Of a DNA stretch of 37,447 bases, positions 8,755 through 16,312 are shown piece by piece. The notes under the pieces were generated by a model that had not been told where the DNA came from, ran no database searches, and saw only the letters and a list, made by a program, of their open reading frames with translations. Origin of the DNA: Rhodanobacter sp. 67-28 (GTDB lineage: Bacteria; Pseudomonadota; Gammaproteobacteria; Xanthomonadales; Rhodanobacteraceae). The position numbers and the translations under genes were made by a program. The stretch lies in NCBI GenBank assembly GCA_001898415.1, contig MKTU01000031.1, forward strand, positions 1 through 37,447, read 5' to 3'. Every line of letters begins with the position of its first letter. Positions within the stretch are counted from its first letter, which is position 1.

Positions 8755-10515
8755 CTAGAACGGCCAAAACTTCGGTATCAGCCACATCGACAGCGCGCAG
8801 AAGATGGCGATCAGCGGGATGCCGACCTTCATGAAGTCGGTGAATCGGTAGCCGCCGGCGTAGTAGACCATGGTGTTGGTGGGGTAGCCGACCGGGGTGG
8901 CGAACGAGGTGGCGGCGGCGAAGGCGACCGCGACGACGAACGGGCGCGGGTCCACGTGCATGGCGTGGGCCACCGACACGGCGATGCCCACCATCAGCAC
9001 CACCGAGGGGTTGTGGCCCATCAGTTCGGTGAGCAGGGCGGTCAGCAGGTAGACCATCAGCAGGCCGGCCAGCGGGCCGTGGTCGCCGACCACGCCCAGC
9101 CCCATCTGCACCAGCGTTTCCGACAGGCCGCTGCGCTCGATCGCGATGCCCAGCGGCAGGATCGCGCCGAGCAGGATGATGATCTTCCAGTCCACGCCCT
9201 CGTAGACGTCCTTGCGGCCGAAGCAGCCGGTGAGCGCCATCGCCACCGCGCCGCAGATCGCCGCGATCGGGATCGGCAGCCAGTGCAGGCCGGAGGCCAC
9301 CACCACGCCGACCATGATCGCGGCGGCATACAACGCCTTGCGCGGGGTGCGGTGGGCTTCCTCGCGCTCGCTCAGCACGATGAAGGCCTCATCATTGCGC
9401 AGGTTGGACAACGCCTCGTCGTCGACCAGCACCAGCAGCACGTCGCCCACCGCCAGGCTGACGTCGCTGAGCTTGTCGCGCAGCAGCTGGCCGCGCCGGT
9501 GGATCGCCAGCGCCACCGCGTCGTAGCGCCAGTGCAGGCCGGTTTCCTCCAGCTGGCGGCCTTCCATCGGGCTGGCCGGCGCGATCATCAGCTCCACCAT
9601 CACCCGCGAGCGGGCATCGCCGGTGGCGTAGCGGCGGTCCGGCGCGTTGCGCAGGCCGGCGCGGCGCTGGAAATCCTCGATCTTCCCCCAGTCGCCGCGC
9701 ACCAGCAGCACGTCGCCGACGGCGATCTCCTGGCTGCGCGGCGACCACATGCGCCGCTCGCCGCGCAACAGCTCCAGCGGGTAGACGCCGTAACGCTCGC
9801 CCAGCTTCGCATCGGCGATGCTGCCGCCGACCAGCGCGGACTGCTCGGTCACCTCCAGCTCGGTGACGTACTTGCCGATCTCCTCCTGCACCGGCAGCTG
9901 GGTGTCGATCTCGCGCGGCAGCAGCCAGCGGCCGACCAGCATCAGGTAGACAATGCCGACCACCGCCAGGATCACGCCCATGCGGGTGAACTCGAACACG
10001 CCGAACGCCTCCATCCCGTGCTTCTGCGCCAGCGTGTCGGCGAGCAGGTTGGAGGAGGTGCCGATCAGCGTGCACACGCCGCCCATCTGCGCGGCGTAGG
10101 CCATCGGCATCAGCACGCGGCCGGGCGAGGTGTGTGTGCGCTGGCACACGCGCAGCGCCAGCGGCAGGAAGGTGGCCACCAGCGCAATGTTCTTGACGAA
10201 CGCGCCCAGCGGCGCGATCGCCAGCATCAGCGCCAGGGTCAGCACCCACGGCCGCTTGATCCGCATCAGCCAGCGGCTCAGCGGATCGAGCGCGCCGGAG
10301 CGCTCGATGCCCAGGCTGAGCGCGAACATCGCCGCCACCGTCACCGTCGCCTCGTTGCTGAAGCCGCTGAGCGCCTCCACCGGCGTGACGATGCCCAGGA
10401 TCACCAGCGTCGCCAGCACCAGCAGCGCGATCAGGTCGATGCGCAGCTTCTCGCTGGCGAACAGCGCCATCGCCAGCACGATCACCGCGACCGTGGCCCA
10501 TGCCTGCCAGTTCAT
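8755..10515 (-). CDS. SLC13/DASS-family anion or citrate-type transporter with two RCK_C domains
   Basis: A 586-aa inner-membrane protein. An N-terminal block of membrane helices (about 1-195) is followed by two cytosolic TrkA-C/RCK_C modules (about 220-285 and 310-375, each ending in VGDVLLV), then a second block of helices. The DASS signature is seen near the C-terminus (AAATSFATPVGYPTNTMVY), and the repeated NxxT-like motifs are GTSSN and MGHNPS. Members of this subgroup (YbiR/SAC1-like) move sulfate, other divalent anions or dicarboxylates, usually with Na+. The true substrate is not readable. Start ATG 10515 gives the expected MNWQAW N-terminus. It is divergent from the patatin gene. Confidence 0.9.
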   Translation of the reverse strand: MNWQAWATVAVIVLAMALFASEKLRIDLIALLVLATLVILGIVTPVEALSGFSNEATVTVAAMFALSLGIERSGALDPLSRWLMRIKRPWVLTLALMLAIAPLGAFVKNIALVATFLPLALRVCQRTHTSPGRVLMPMAYAAQMGGVCTLIGTSSNLLADTLAQKHGMEAFGVFEFTRMGVILAVVGIVYLMLVGRWLLPREIDTQLPVQEEIGKYVTELEVTEQSALVGGSIADAKLGERYGVYPLELLRGERRMWSPRSQEIAVGDVLLVRGDWGKIEDFQRRAGLRNAPDRRYATGDARSRVMVELMIAPASPMEGRQLEETGLHWRYDAVALAIHRRGQLLRDKLSDVSLAVGDVLLVLVDDEALSNLRNDEAFIVLSEREEAHRTPRKALYAAAIMVGVVVASGLHWLPIPIAAICGAVAMALTGCFGRKDVYEGVDWKIIILLGAILPLGIAIERSGLSETLVQMGLGVVGDHGPLAGLLMVYLLTALLTELMGHNPSVVLMVGIAVSVAHAMHVDPRPFVVAVAFAAATSFATPVGYPTNTMVYYAGGYRFTDFMKVGIPLIAIFCALSMWLIPKFWPF

Positions 10516-10710
10516 GCAGCGCGCCTCGGCGCGGGCAGGCGGGCGGGGCGGGGCGTCGCGGTGGGTCGGGATGGGGCCATGCAGGTTTCCGTGGAGTGTC
10601 GCCGTCGGCTTGCCGCCACGGCCCCGGTCATACTAACCCGCGCAGCTGTTCGCCCGCCGTCGCTGCCGGCTGGCCGCGGCGGCATCGACGATTCGTGATT
10701 GAATGTCGGC

Positions 10711-11658
10711 ATGAATACCCACGAACCCGACGCGCCAGGCGAGCCACAAGAACCAGCCGGCGAGCGCCAGCCCACCGTGGCGCTGGCGCTCGGCGCCGGC
10801 GGCGCCAAGGGGCTGGCGCACATCGGCGTGATCGAGGAAATCGAGGCGCAGGGTTTTCGCATCGTGGCGATCGCCGGCAGCTCGATGGGCGCGCTGATCG
10901 GCGGCATCCACGCGATGGGCAAGCTCGACGTCTACCGCGACTGGGTCAGCGCGCTGGCCCGTTTCGACGTGCTGCGACTGGTCGACTGGTCCTTTTCCGG
11001 CGGCGGCCTGATCAAGGGCGAGAAGATCATCGGCACGCTGCGCGGGCTGATCGGCGACACCCTGATCGAGGAGCTGCCGCTGGCGTTCACCGCGGTGGCC
11101 ACCGACCTCGACCGCGGCCGCGAGGTATGGCTGGGCCGCGGCAACCTGTTCGAGGCCATCCGCGCCTCGATCGCCGTGCCGACCGTGTTCCGCCCGCACC
11201 ACCTCAACGGCCACCGCATGGTCGACGGCGCCCTGCTCAACCCGGTGCCGGTCACGCCGCTGATCGGGGTGGAGGCGGATTATCTGTTCGCCGTCAGCGT
11301 GGACGGCCCGGTCGAGGCGGCCGTCGCGCCGGTGGAGGAGAGCGCCACCGGACAGGACCCGGGCTATCGCCACCGCATCGGCGAGTTCATCAGCCGGCTG
11401 ATGCCGCGCAGCGAGGAACCGCCGCGCGAGCCCGGTACCTTCGACACGCTGAACCAGGCGATGGACCTGATGCAGGCCAACCTGGCGCGGCTGCGCCTGG
11501 CCGCGTACGAGCCGGACCTGCTGATCACCCTGCCGCGCAACATCGCCAGCGTCTACGAGTTCTACCGCGCCCGCGAACTGATCGAGCGCGGTCGCCTGCG
11601 GACGCGCAAGGCGCTGGCCGAGTGGCCGCGCACGGGCACGCCGCTGCGCGCGACTTGA
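10711..11658 (+). CDS. Patatin-like phospholipase (RssA/NTE type)
   Basis: A 315-aa Ser-Asp dyad hydrolase. Oxyanion loop GAGGAKG at 28-34, nucleophile elbow GSSMG with Ser58, and catalytic Asp172 in VDGALLNPVP are all present, so the enzyme should be active on acyl ester or phospholipid substrates. No signal peptide is seen, so it is cytoplasmic or membrane-associated, like E. coli RssA. An in-frame TTG at 10699 would add four residues; ATG 10711 is preferred. The Pro/Glu-rich first 20 residues are outside the domain. It stands alone between SLC13 (divergent) and DUF488 (convergent). Confidence 0.92.
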   Translation: MNTHEPDAPGEPQEPAGERQPTVALALGAGGAKGLAHIGVIEEIEAQGFRIVAIAGSSMGALIGGIHAMGKLDVYRDWVSALARFDVLRLVDWSFSGGGLIKGEKIIGTLRGLIGDTLIEELPLAFTAVATDLDRGREVWLGRGNLFEAIRASIAVPTVFRPHHLNGHRMVDGALLNPVPVTPLIGVEADYLFAVSVDGPVEAAVAPVEESATGQDPGYRHRIGEFISRLMPRSEEPPREPGTFDTLNQAMDLMQANLARLRLAAYEPDLLITLPRNIASVYEFYRARELIERGRLRTRKALAEWPRTGTPLRAT

Positions 11659-11718
11659 GCGGGCCGCACGGCACTTCGACTTCCCCGCTGCGCAAGGGCG
11701 GGGCCATGCTCAAGGCGG

Positions 11719-12087
11719 TCAGCGCGGCCCGTGCGTGTGCAGCCAGTGCTGCAGGTAGTCGCGCAGCACGAGGGCACCGTTGTGCTCCTCGTCGCGGGCG
11801 CTGTAGATCAGGGTGACCGGGTGCCGCGCGGAGCGCTCGGCCAGCGGTTGCCAGTATTCGGCCAGCTCGTCGAGTTCGCTGGCGTAGCGGTGGCGGAAGC
11901 CGTCCCAGCGCGCCGGATCGTGGCCGAACCATTTGCGCAGCGCCGTGGTCGGCGCCAGTTCCTTGGCCCACTGGTCCAGCGGCACATCTTCCTTCTTCAT
12001 GCCGCGCGGCCACAGCCGCTCCACCAGCACGCGATAACCATCCTCCCTGGCGGGCGCTTCGTACGCACGCTTGATCGCGAGGGCCAT
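11719..12087 (-). CDS. DUF488 family protein
   Basis: A 122-aa cytoplasmic protein of the short DUF488 group (YeaO-like). Typical marks are IKRAYEAP near the N-terminus, RVLVERLWPRGM, WFGHDPARWDGFRHRY and VTLIYSARDEEHNGA. The frame opens at 12138, but ATG 12087 (MALAIKRAYE) has AGGAG ending 6-7 nt upstream and matches family N-termini, so I chose it. Biochemical function of the family is unknown. It lies 64 bp after the glycosyltransferase gene on the same strand and may be cotranscribed with it. Confidence 0.9.
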   Translation of the reverse strand: MALAIKRAYEAPAREDGYRVLVERLWPRGMKKEDVPLDQWAKELAPTTALRKWFGHDPARWDGFRHRYASELDELAEYWQPLAERSARHPVTLIYSARDEEHNGALVLRDYLQHWLHTHGPR

Positions 12088-12151
12088 GGCGTTCTCCTGC
12101 AATGAAACAGGACAAGCATACGACCGCCGCGGCGACACCGCGTGATCGAGG

Positions 12152-12868
12152 TCAGAGTTCCTCGACTTCGGTCACCTTGCCCCGGCGCATCAGCCACGCC
12201 ACGCCACGCAGGTCGGCCAGGCCGACCCACAGCCGGTCCAGCATGCCGTACTTGGACACGCCGGCGGTGCGCGGGCGATGGCCCACCGGCACGCTGGTGC
12301 TCCGGAAGCCGGCGCGCTTGACCAGCGCCGGCAGGTAGCGGTGCATGTGGTCGAAGTAGGGCAGGCGCAGGAACACCTCGCGCTCGAACAGCTTCAGGCC
12401 GCAGCCGGTGTCCGGCGTGGCGTCGCGCAGCATGCGCGAGCGCACCGCGTTGGCGACCTTCGAGGAGATGCGCTTGTTGAAACTGTCACGGCGGGTGGTG
12501 CGCCAGCCGGCGAACAGCTTCACCTCGGCCGCCGCGGCGTCGCGCGCGGCGAGCAGCTTCGGGATGTCGGCCGGATCGTTCTGGCCGTCGCCGTCCAGCG
12601 TGGCGATCCAGCTGCCGCGCGCCGCGCGCACGCCGTTCCACACCGCCGTGCTCTGGCCGCTGCGGGTGACGTGGTGCAGCACGCGCAACTCGGGATGCTG
12701 CGCCTTCTGCGCTTCGAGCACGGCGCGACTGTCGTCGGACGAATCGTCGTCGACGTAGATCACTTCGTAGTCGGCCGTGCCACGCAACGCAGCCGCGATT
12801 TCGGCCAGCAGCGGCGGGATGTTGTCGCGCTCGTTGAACACGGGGACGACGACGGAAAGTTGCGGCAT
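12152..12868 (-). CDS. Family 2 glycosyltransferase, polyprenyl-phosphate sugar transferase (DPM1-like)
   Basis: A 238-aa GT-A fold glycosyltransferase. VVVPVFNERDNI (7-18) begins the nucleotide-binding fold; YVDDDSSDDS (39-48) and the DxD-like TLDGDGQNDP (90-99) bind the metal and sugar-nucleotide. The tail has no long hydrophobic hairpin, so it is the short, soluble DPM1-like form that transfers a sugar from UDP/GDP-sugar to undecaprenyl phosphate. The product would serve in lipid-A, O-antigen or other envelope glycosylation. Acceptor and sugar are unknown. ATG 12868 has AAAGG about 9 nt upstream. It is divergent from the buf operon with a 170-bp gap. Confidence 0.9.
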   Translation of the reverse strand: MPQLSVVVPVFNERDNIPPLLAEIAAALRGTADYEVIYVDDDSSDDSRAVLEAQKAQHPELRVLHHVTRSGQSTAVWNGVRAARGSWIATLDGDGQNDPADIPKLLAARDAAAAEVKLFAGWRTTRRDSFNKRISSKVANAVRSRMLRDATPDTGCGLKLFEREVFLRLPYFDHMHRYLPALVKRAGFRSTSVPVGHRPRTAGVSKYGMLDRLWVGLADLRGVAWLMRRGKVTEVEEL

Positions 12869-12969
12869 GGGGCTGGCCTTTCAGCGGAAACGGGCACCGC
12901 GGACGGCGGCGAATGCGCAGTTTAATGCCTGCCGGCACGGACCGTCGGCACCGGATGCGAAAACCGGGT

Positions 12970-13001
12970 GTAATGAAATCCGCGTCCACCGGGTCATCTA
13001 C
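12970..13001 (+). promoter_or_regulatory. Possible ECF-type promoter of the buf operon
   Basis: In the gap before bufA, TGTAATGAAA (12970-12979) and GTCATCTA (12994-13001) have the AA-containing -35 and GTC-containing -10 look of many ECF sigma promoters, with 18 bp between TGTAAT and GTCATC. This is an inference by eye. Buf-type operons in Caulobacter and Neisseria are known to be ECF-controlled. No convincing sigma-70 promoter was seen here. Confidence 0.3.
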
Positions 13002-13038
13002 CGCAGCCGGAATTGTCCGGCATCCACGGGAGAGACCC

Positions 13039-13347
13039 ATGCAAGCCCAGACCATCCTCAGCTCCGCCTTGCTCAGCCTGCTCGCCGCCGGCGCGCTCGG
13101 CGCCGCCACGACCGCCCACGCCGCCGACAAGATGGCCGCCAGCGCCACGCAGAAGTGCTACGGCGTCAACGCCGCGATGAAGAACGACTGCCAGTCCCCG
13201 GGCCATTCCTGCGCGGGCCAGGACAGCAAGGCGCGCGATCCGCAGGCCTTCGTGGCGGTACCCGCCGGCCTGTGCGCCAAGCTCGATGGCGGTTCGCTGC
13301 AGGCCCACGACGCCATGTCGCACGACGCCATGATGAAGAAGAGCTGA
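13039..13347 (+). CDS. bufA: DUF2282 bufferin precursor (copper-buffering RiPP)
   Basis: A 102-aa exported small protein. Residues 1-28 are a Sec signal peptide ending THA-HA. The mature part has four Cys (C40, C51, C58, C79) in the DUF2282 pattern: KCYG, a KNDC, an HSCAG and a GLC. In the bufferin system such Cys residues are partly converted to 5-thiooxazoles by the DUF692 enzyme, and the product sequesters copper in the periplasm. ATG 13039 has GGGAGAG upstream (13028-13034). An earlier in-frame opening to 12913 lacks a signal peptide and is rejected. The tail, residues 89-100, is unusual: two HDAM units and MMKK, rich in potential copper ligands. The next gene starts 5 bp later. Confidence 0.9.
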   Translation: MQAQTILSSALLSLLAAGALGAATTAHAADKMAASATQKCYGVNAAMKNDCQSPGHSCAGQDSKARDPQAFVAVPAGLCAKLDGGSLQAHDAMSHDAMMKKS

Positions 13348-13352
13348 CAGCC

Positions 13353-14219
13353 GTGCCCCCGTCACGCCCCGTGCGTGCGCAGCCGATCCCGACGAGTGTC
13401 GGGATCGGGCTGCGGCCGGCGCACGTCGCGCACGTGCTGCACCACCGGCCCGCCGTGCCGTTCTTCGAGCTGCACAGCGAGAACCTGTTCTGCGCCGGCG
13501 GCGTGCTGTGGGACGCGTTCGACGCGCTGCGCCGCGACTACCCGGTGAGCCTGCACGGCGTGGGCCTGTCGCTGGGTTCGGCCGAGCCGCTCGATCCCGC
13601 CCACCTCGCCGCGCTGCGCGCGCTGGTGCAACGCGCCGAACCCGCGCTGGTATCCGAGCACGTGTGCTGGGGCGCCATCGGCGGGCGCCACTACAACGAC
13701 CTGCTGCCGCTGCCGTACACCGAGGAAGCGCTGGAGCTGATGGTGGCGCGCGTGGGCCAGTTGCAGGAAACGCTGGGCCGCCGCGTGCTGGTGGAGAACG
13801 TCTCCAGCTACATCCATTTCAGCCACTCGACGCTGAGCGAGTGGGAGTTCCTTGCCGCGCTCGCCGCGCGCAGCGGCTGCGGCCTGCTGCTGGACGTCAA
13901 CAACGTCTACGTCAACAGCGTCAACCACGGCTTCGACGCGCAACGCTTCATCGACGGCGTTCCCGCCGCCGCGGTGGGCGAACTGCACCTGGCCGGCTTC
14001 ACCCGCAAGCAGGGGCTGGGCGGCGAACTGCTGATCGACTCGCACGACCAGCGCGTCGATGCCGCCGTGTGGGCGCTGTACGGCTACACGCTGGCCCGCC
14101 TCGGCGCGAAACCCACCCTGATCGAATGGGACCAGCACTTGCCCGATTTCGCCGTGCTGGAAGACGAGGCGCGGCTCGCCACGGAGCATCTCGATGTCGT
14201 CGCCGCCCTCGCTGCGTGA
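13353..14219 (+). CDS. bufB: DUF692 multinuclear iron oxidase (MNIO), bufferin-modifying enzyme
   Basis: A 288-aa TIM-barrel MNIO enzyme; relatives such as MbnB use two or three iron ions to rebuild peptide Cys residues. Conserved metal-site motifs are all seen: GIGLR (17-21), FELHSENLF (38-46), SLHGVGLSLG (66-75), VSEHVCWG (100-107), LVENVSSY (146-153), LLLDVNNVYVN (178-188), GELHLAGF (209-216), DSHD (229-232), LIEWD (256-260). Start is GTG 13353, 5 bp after the bufA stop; no ATG exists nearby in frame. The first codons carry a strong hairpin (13383-13408). It overlaps bufC by 26 bp. Expected substrate: the bufA product, before export. Confidence 0.92.
   Translation: MPPSRPVRAQPIPTSVGIGLRPAHVAHVLHHRPAVPFFELHSENLFCAGGVLWDAFDALRRDYPVSLHGVGLSLGSAEPLDPAHLAALRALVQRAEPALVSEHVCWGAIGGRHYNDLLPLPYTEEALELMVARVGQLQETLGRRVLVENVSSYIHFSHSTLSEWEFLAALAARSGCGLLLDVNNVYVNSVNHGFDAQRFIDGVPAAAVGELHLAGFTRKQGLGGELLIDSHDQRVDAAVWALYGYTLARLGAKPTLIEWDQHLPDFAVLEDEARLATEHLDVVAALAA
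13383..13408 (+). other. Perfect 11-bp hairpin in the first codons of bufB
   Basis: CCGATCCCGAC (13383-13393) and its exact reverse complement (13398-13408) flank a GAGT loop, 30 nt after the bufB start codon. There is no T-tract. It could lower bufB translation relative to bufA or protect the 3' end of processed bufA mRNA. The same bases encode residues PIPTSVGIG of the conserved N-terminus. Confidence 0.7.
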
Positions 14220-14949
14220 GCTGCAGCACGCGTTCGCCGGCGCCATCGTGGACGGCGTGGCGCCCTCGCTGGAACCGTGGATCGCCACGCGCGGCATCGC
14301 GCCCGCCGCCCGCCTGCGCATCTATCGGAACGCCAACCTCGCGATCCACGTCGACGCGCTGGCCACCAGTTTCCCCGCGCTGCAACACCTGCTCGGCGAG
14401 GACTGCTTCGACGGCCTCGCCACCCGCCACGCCGCTTTCCGCGGCAACCGCAGCGGCAACCTGCAGGATTACGGCGCCGACTTCGCCGCGTTCGTGGCCG
14501 CGCAGCCGGAAACCGCGCCGTGGCCCTGGCTGGGTGACGTGGCGCGGCTGGAATGGCTGCGCCAGGAAGTCGCGCTGGCCGCCGATGCCACGCCCGCCGA
14601 TGCCGCAGCCCTGGTCGCTGCGCTGGCCGACGCGGACCACCCGCCGCGGCTGCGGCCGTGCGTGCGCGCGCTGTCCTGCGCCTGGGCGGTGCTCGACCTG
14701 TGGCGTTGCGCGCAGGCGCCGGAACACGACGCCATCGACCCCGCCGTGCCGCAATCCGTGCTGCTGTGGCGCGAAGGCAGCCAGGTCGCGATGCGCGCCA
14801 TCGCACCTGCGCAGGCCGCGTTCGTGGACGCGCTGCGGCATGAGTCATCGCTCGACCTGGCGCTCGCCGCCGCACAGCTGATCGAGGCGCAGGCGCCGCC
14901 CGAAACCCTGCTGCGCCCCCTGCTCGAACACGCGCTGCTCGCCGCGTGA
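14194..14949 (+). CDS. bufC: DUF2063 partner protein of the MNIO enzyme
   Basis: A 251-aa protein of the DUF2063 family. The N-terminal helical domain has the usual LRELQHAFAGAI start and the RLRIYRNANLAIHVDALATSFPALQHLLGEDCF core (the motif runs from about residue 40 to 72); a second, more variable domain follows. In MNIO systems this protein helps the enzyme recognise its precursor. ATG 14194 lies inside bufB (26-bp overlap) with GGAG at 14183-14186, so translation is coupled. It has no signal peptide and so is cytoplasmic, like bufB. It is followed by the DoxX-like gene after 31 bp. Confidence 0.9.
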   Translation: MSSPPSLRELQHAFAGAIVDGVAPSLEPWIATRGIAPAARLRIYRNANLAIHVDALATSFPALQHLLGEDCFDGLATRHAAFRGNRSGNLQDYGADFAAFVAAQPETAPWPWLGDVARLEWLRQEVALAADATPADAAALVAALADADHPPRLRPCVRALSCAWAVLDLWRCAQAPEHDAIDPAVPQSVLLWREGSQVAMRAIAPAQAAFVDALRHESSLDLALAAAQLIEAQAPPETLLRPLLEHALLAA

Positions 14950-14980
14950 TCCGTCATCCACTCATCCGGGAATCGTCCAC

Positions 14981-15451
14981 ATGAACACCACCGTCGCCAT
15001 CGCCCGCTGGTCGCGTCTCACCGCGCAACTCGCGGTGCTCACCCCGCTCGCCCTGCTGCTGTTCCGCGTGTTCGTGGCGCTCGCGTTCTGGCGCGCCGGC
15101 ACGGTGAAATGGGATGACCCCAGCGGCACGGCCTACCTGTTCGACAACGAATACCAGGTGCCCCTGCTCGCCCCTGCGCTGGCCGCCACGCTCGCCACCT
15201 GGACCGAACTGGTGCTGCCGTGGTTCCTCGCGCTGGGTCTCGGCACCCGCGTGGTCGCCGCCGTGCTGTTCGTCTACAACATCGTCGCGGTGGTCTCCTA
15301 CCCGGCACTGTGGCCGAACGGCCTCTGGCACGGACTGATCGGCGGCGACTTCAATGACCACAAGGCCTGGGGATTGATGCTGCTGGCCCTGGTGGCGCTT
15401 GGGGCAGGGCGGATCTCGGTGGACGCCGTGATGAGCCGGTTGTTTCGGTGA
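14981..15451 (+). CDS. bufD: DoxX family membrane protein of the buf operon
   Basis: A 156-aa inner-membrane protein with four membrane segments (about 20-40, 62-82, 85-108 and 130-148) and the DoxX pattern RVFVALAFWRAGTVKW, followed by a periplasmic YLFDNEYQVP segment and WTELVLPWFLALG. DoxX-like proteins end many DUF2282-DUF692-DUF2063 operons, and their exact role in copper or redox handling is unsettled. It starts at ATG 14981 with a weak GGGA site. It is the last gene of the operon and converges on the anti-sigma gene, with a 93-bp gap that holds only a weak GC hairpin around 15450-15471. Confidence 0.9.
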   Translation: MNTTVAIARWSRLTAQLAVLTPLALLLFRVFVALAFWRAGTVKWDDPSGTAYLFDNEYQVPLLAPALAATLATWTELVLPWFLALGLGTRVVAAVLFVYNIVAVVSYPALWPNGLWHGLIGGDFNDHKAWGLMLLALVALGAGRISVDAVMSRLFR

Positions 15452-15544
15452 CGGGGAGTCCCCTGCCCGTCGTGTCAGCGCGGACGAAAGGGCATGGACG
15501 CCAGCCGGTCGCCGCGAGTCCTTGTGATCAGGTGCCTGGAAGAC

Positions 15545-16312
15545 TCAGGGTGCCAACCGGCCCGGCGCCTCGTTGACCGCGCGGCGCTGCGCAGTCTGCG
15601 CGCTGCCCTCTCCATCGATCGCCACCCGCCAGTGGCGTGCCACCGCGTCGAACGGGCGTGCGCCGCCACGGTCGGTGAGCATCACCAGGGTGCCGTGTTG
15701 CAGCGGCACGATGCGGCCATGCCAGCCGTCACGCTGGAAGTCGCTGGCCTTGGCCACTTGCTTGTGCGGCAGGTAGAGCACGGCGACCGGGGTGCCGCCG
15801 ACGCGGCTGACCAGGTGCACGGTCTTGTAGGGGCCGACCGGGCAGTCGTGCACGTAGGTGACGTCGACGGGGGCGGGGCCGCGCAGGCTGACGCCGCGCA
15901 CGGCGAAGCCGGCGGCGATGGCGGGCGTACCGATGGGCTGGACGAGGTCGAGCGAGTGGATTTCGTCGGGCATGTGCGCGACGGCGAGCGCAGGCAGCGA
16001 GCGCGCATCCATCCGCTTCCAGCCGTAGCCGCCGAGGCCGAGCGCGAGCAGCAGCGAGGCGGCCAGCGCGAACGCCAGCTGGCGGCGACGGGTCTGCCGG
16101 TGGCGCTCGCCGGTGGCCTGGGCCAGCAGCACGCGCTCGGCGAGGCCTTCGGGCACGGGCACCTCGAAGGCGGCATGCAGTTCGCGCTCGAATGCCTGGG
16201 CGCGCTCCCACGCGGCGGCGCAGGCGGCGCAGCTGTCGCGATGGGCGAGCAGTTCGGCAGCGCGCGAGTGCGGTTCGGCGCCGAGGCGGCGGCGGAACTC
16301 AAGGCAATCCAT
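15545..16312 (-). CDS. DUF3379 anti-sigma factor with zinc-binding (ZAS) motif
   Basis: A 255-aa single-pass membrane protein. The cytosolic N-terminus carries H24-x3-C28-x2-C31 (AHRDSCAAC) preceded by MDCLEFRR, the DUF3379/ZAS pattern that holds an ECF sigma factor inactive. One membrane helix lies at about 79-97. The C-terminal 150 residues are periplasmic and probably sense the signal; they contain HDCPVGPYKTVHL. It overlaps the sigma gene by 14 bp (ATG 16312 before the sigma stop at 16299), so the two are translationally coupled, as expected for a sigma/anti-sigma pair. The signal is unknown. The convergent neighbour is the buf operon. Confidence 0.88.
   Translation of the reverse strand: MDCLEFRRRLGAEPHSRAAELLAHRDSCAACAAAWERAQAFERELHAAFEVPVPEGLAERVLLAQATGERHRQTRRRQLAFALAASLLLALGLGGYGWKRMDARSLPALAVAHMPDEIHSLDLVQPIGTPAIAAGFAVRGVSLRGPAPVDVTYVHDCPVGPYKTVHLVSRVGGTPVAVLYLPHKQVAKASDFQRDGWHGRIVPLQHGTLVMLTDRGGARPFDAVARHWRVAIDGEGSAQTAQRRAVNEAPGRLAP

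Noticed and set aside
7609..10698. A 1029-codon open frame on the plus strand
   Set aside because: It covers the WYL gene out of frame and the SLC13 gene in antisense; low-complexity translation without motifs.
13383..13408. Hairpin read as a terminator between bufA and bufB
   Set aside because: It lies within the bufB coding region and has no T-tract.
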